Shown here one piece after another: positions 62,103 to 64,000 of a stretch of 64,000 bases of DNA (position 1 is its first letter; the number at the start of each line of letters is the position of its first letter). The position numbers and the translations under genes are program-made. This DNA comes from Methylobacterium sp. NMS14P. GTDB taxonomy: Bacteria; Pseudomonadota; Alphaproteobacteria; Rhizobiales; Beijerinckiaceae. Location: assembly GCF_028583545.1 (NCBI RefSeq), contig NZ_CP087106.1, positions 744,001 to 808,000 of the forward strand. Direction: 5' to 3'. Under the pieces are notes generated by a model. It had not been told where the DNA came from. It did not search any database and worked only from the letters and a program-made list of their open reading frames with translations.

Positions 62103-62114
62103 CGTGGGATCCCG

Positions 62115-62693
62115 TCAGTGTGCGGTGGCGTCGAGCGCGCGGTCGAGGCTGGTCCGGTCCGGGGCCTGCCCGGTCAGACGCTCGACGATGGCCGACGCGG
62201 CCTCGCCGGCGATCGAGCGGACGTTGCCCATGGCTGCCTCGGTCCGCGTGCGGATCGTCGCCTCGGAGGCGGAGAGCTTGACGTTCAGCTCGTCCTCCAG
62301 CGCCTTGCGCTTCGTCTCGGCCTCGGCGGCCAGCTCGTTCCGGGTGGTCTGCGCGATGTCGCGCGCCTTGCCCTGGGCATCCCGGAGGGCGGTCTCGAAG
62401 GCCACGCCGGCGGCATCCGCCTCGGCCTTCATCGCCTGCGCCTGGTCCAGATCGGCACGCAGGCGCTCGGCGCGGGCGTGCAGGATCGACTGGATCCGCG
62501 GCAGCGCGATCTTGTCCATCAGGTAGTAGAGGAGGCCGAAGGCCAGGGCGAGCCAGATCAGCTGCGCCAGGAAGCCCGAGGTCTCGAAGGGCGGGAAGGC
62601 GCCCGAATGCGCTTCCGTATGCTCGAAATGGCCCGGCACGACCTGCGTGTCGGCGCCCGGGGGCGGCGTGGTGAGGGGATTGGGCTGCGCCAT
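62115..62693 (-). CDS. atpG: ATP synthase F0 subunit b'
   Basis: The 192-residue b' subunit (called AtpG or AtpX in alphaproteobacteria) has an N-terminal Pro/Thr-rich stretch of about 40 residues, one membrane helix (TSGFLAQLIWLALAFGLLYY) then LMDKIALPRIQSILHARAER and a long coiled coil rich in Ala/Glu/Arg. It pairs with AtpF. The start MAQPNPLTTPPPGADTQVVP is the first ATG. It lies 144 bp after atpE. The name atpG follows common usage in this class and should not be confused with the gamma subunit. Confidence 0.9.
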   Translation of the reverse strand: MAQPNPLTTPPPGADTQVVPGHFEHTEAHSGAFPPFETSGFLAQLIWLALAFGLLYYLMDKIALPRIQSILHARAERLRADLDQAQAMKAEADAAGVAFETALRDAQGKARDIAQTTRNELAAEAETKRKALEDELNVKLSASEATIRTRTEAAMGNVRSIAGEAASAIVERLTGQAPDRTSLDRALDATAH

Positions 62694-62837
62694 GAGACCG
62701 CTACACTGACACCGTTCGCAGAGGCCACCGCCGACGCGGTGACGGACGAAGGCGGACGCCCCGTCGCGGGAGCGTCCACCCGTTCATCGGGCGGGAGCCC
62801 GGGAGGAGACCGCGGGGACCGCGGGCTCCGGCGCCGA

Positions 62838-63065
62838 TCAGACGGCGAAGAGCAGCAGCAGCGCGATCAGCAGCGAGAAGATGCCGAGCGCCTCGGTGAG
62901 GGCGAAGCCCAGGAGAAGGGTGGCGCGCTGGCCGTCGGCCGCGGACGGGTTGCGAAGGGCGCCGGCAAGGAACTGACCGAACAGGTTGCCGAGGCCGATG
63001 CCCGCACCCGCCATGCCGAGGCAGGCGAGGCCGGCGCCGATGTACTTCGCAGCGACGGGATCCAT
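62838..63065 (-). CDS. atpE: ATP synthase F0 subunit c
   Basis: The 75-residue proteolipid forms the rotor ring. Helix 1 is [20 protein letters not shown], the polar loop is [10 protein letters not shown], and helix 2 holds the proton-binding E58 in [20 protein letters not shown]. The ring-type Gly motif GAGIGLG is present. The residues around E58 give no sign of a sodium-type site. A good AGGAG ribosome site lies just upstream of the ATG, as expected for the high copy number of this subunit. Confidence 0.96.
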   Translation of the reverse strand: MDPVAAKYIGAGLACLGMAGAGIGLGNLFGQFLAGALRNPSAADGQRATLLLGFALTEALGIFSLLIALLLLFAV

Positions 63066-63131
63066 GGTAACTCCTGAGGTCTCTTCAGATCGAAACGTGC
63101 AGTGACGTTTGCGGCGGGTGGAGCCGGCCGA

Positions 63132-63887
63132 TCAGTGGCCGGGGTGAAGGGCGTCGTTGAGGTAGATCGCCGTCAGCGTCGCGAAGACGTAGGCCTGAAG
63201 CGCCGCAACGAGGAACTCGAGAGCGGTCAGCGCGATCGTCAGGAACAGCGGGAGCGGCGATAGCACGCTCCAGGCGCCCGCGAGAAGCAGCTGAACCACG
63301 AAGAACGCGAAGATCTTCATCGCGATGTGGCCGGCCAGCATGTTGGCGAACAGACGGACCGACAGGCTGATCGGGCGCGAGATGAACGAGATCACCTCGA
63401 TCGGCACCAGGATCGCGAGAAGCGGCTTCGGCACGCCCGACGGCACGAACAGGCCGAAGAAGTGGGTGCCGTGCTTCATCACGCCGAAGATCACCACGGT
63501 GCAGATCACCAGCGCGGCGAGGCCGAACGTGATGATCAGGTGGCTGGTCACCGCGAAGGCGTAGGGGATCATCCCGAACAGGTTCAGGACGAGCACGAAC
63601 ATGAACAGCGAGAACACGAGCGGCATGAACCGCTTGCCGCCGTCGCCCGTCGCCTGGTGCACGGTGTCGGCGATGAATTCGTAGAAGATCTCGGCCAGCG
63701 ACTGCATGCGGCCCGGAACGACCGAGCGGGACGCGGTCGCCACGATGGTGATGAGCGCGATCACGCCGACGGCGGCGAACATGTAGAGGGCCGACTGCGT
63801 GAACGCGAGCTGCTGGTGGCCGATATGGCCCAGCGAAACGAGCGGCTTCAGCTCGAACTGATGGATCGGGTCGATCGTGACCGCCAT
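63132..63887 (-). CDS. atpB: ATP synthase F0 subunit a
   Basis: The 251-residue subunit a forms the proton half-channels. Blocks include PIHQFELKPLVSLGHIGHQQ, FMPLVFSLFMFVLVLNLFGM, IPYAFAVTSHLIITFGLAAL, the essential Arg in SRPISLSVRLFANMLAGHIA and the C-terminal LEFLVAALQAYVFATLTAIY. The start at ATG 63887 gives the usual MAVTIDPIHQF N-terminus; upstream frame residues are not conserved. It is the first F0 gene seen; the atpI gene that often precedes it would lie at or beyond the right edge. Confidence 0.95.
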   Translation of the reverse strand: MAVTIDPIHQFELKPLVSLGHIGHQQLAFTQSALYMFAAVGVIALITIVATASRSVVPGRMQSLAEIFYEFIADTVHQATGDGGKRFMPLVFSLFMFVLVLNLFGMIPYAFAVTSHLIITFGLAALVICTVVIFGVMKHGTHFFGLFVPSGVPKPLLAILVPIEVISFISRPISLSVRLFANMLAGHIAMKIFAFFVVQLLLAGAWSVLSPLPLFLTIALTALEFLVAALQAYVFATLTAIYLNDALHPGH

Positions 63888-64000
63888 TCCCGCTTCCGCC
63901 CTTCTTGTCCGGCGCGCCGACGGGTGTCGGCCGCCCCACATTCCCCAGTGACCGGCGCGCCTTATGGCTCCTGCCGATCGCGCCGTTCCGGACGCGCGCC

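Overview
The window reads as chromosomal backbone of a high-GC (about 70%) alphaproteobacterium of the Hyphomicrobiales (Rhizobiales), most likely Methylobacterium or a close relative. This is inferred from the paired AtpF/AtpG (b and b') F0 stalk genes, the nfuA-tsaB-rimI-acyltransferase order, the two-cysteine-desulfurase suf operon preceded by Irr-type boxes, small lineage proteins (DUF6481, DUF6894, DUF2934, an Rmf-like protein), and very high third-position GC. I see no IS element, prophage, CRISPR array or rRNA. One tRNA gene (Thr-CGU) is present.

Layout. 0.3-3.3 kb (minus): acyltransferase, RimI, TsaB and NfuA. 3.5-7.0 kb: small lineage-specific proteins (coiled coil, histone-H1-like DUF2934 protein, two secreted proteins, DUF6481) and a HAD phosphatase. 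7.0-7.8 kb: a gene-free stretch with a 16-bp perfect inverted repeat. 7.8-15.8 kb (plus): an atzG-atzE-atzH amidohydrolase cassette followed by a complete peptide/nickel-type ABC importer (binding protein, two permeases, two ATPases), plausibly one nitrogen-scavenging unit. 15.9-20.1 kb: an unrecognised 424-residue protein, and a MocR/PdxR-type regulator divergent from a PaiB-like FMN protein and a GNAT enzyme. 20.1-23.1 kb (minus): a GMC oxidoreductase translationally coupled to an alpha/beta-hydrolase fused to a gluconate-dehydrogenase-subunit-3-like domain. 23.2-29.8 kb: GNAT, XseA, two MFS transporters and small proteins, including the Rmf-like one. 30.3-35.9 kb: a UDP-glucuronate-epimerase-like enzyme, cytochrome c, OhrR, XerD, AroK-AroB and the tRNA.

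36.1-40.3 kb (minus): a seven-gene Mrp/Mnh-type antiporter operon (E-F-G-MbhD-B-C-D) in which every junction is a 4-bp overlap and the large NuoL-like MrpA domain is absent. 40.4-45.0 kb: Nudix hydrolase, thiolase, MetY, a lone receiver domain and an alpha/beta hydrolase. 45.1-52.2 kb: suf Fe-S assembly operon (desulfurase, sufB, small zinc-ribbon-like gene, sufC, sufD, sufS, sufT) behind tandem Irr-type palindromes. Together with NfuA at the left end, the window holds most of the cell's Fe-S assembly line, but not sufA/iscA, sufE/sufU or a regulator gene. 52.4-61.4 kb: small membrane proteins, a two-gene ABC exporter, hydrolase, FkbM methyltransferase, SfsA, CinA-N, a formate/nitrite-family channel and NDH-2. 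61.6-63.9 kb (minus): the F0 ATP synthase operon atpB-E-G-F, ending in the best intrinsic terminator of the window.

Positions and translations were read directly. Family names rest on recognised motifs, since no database search could be run.
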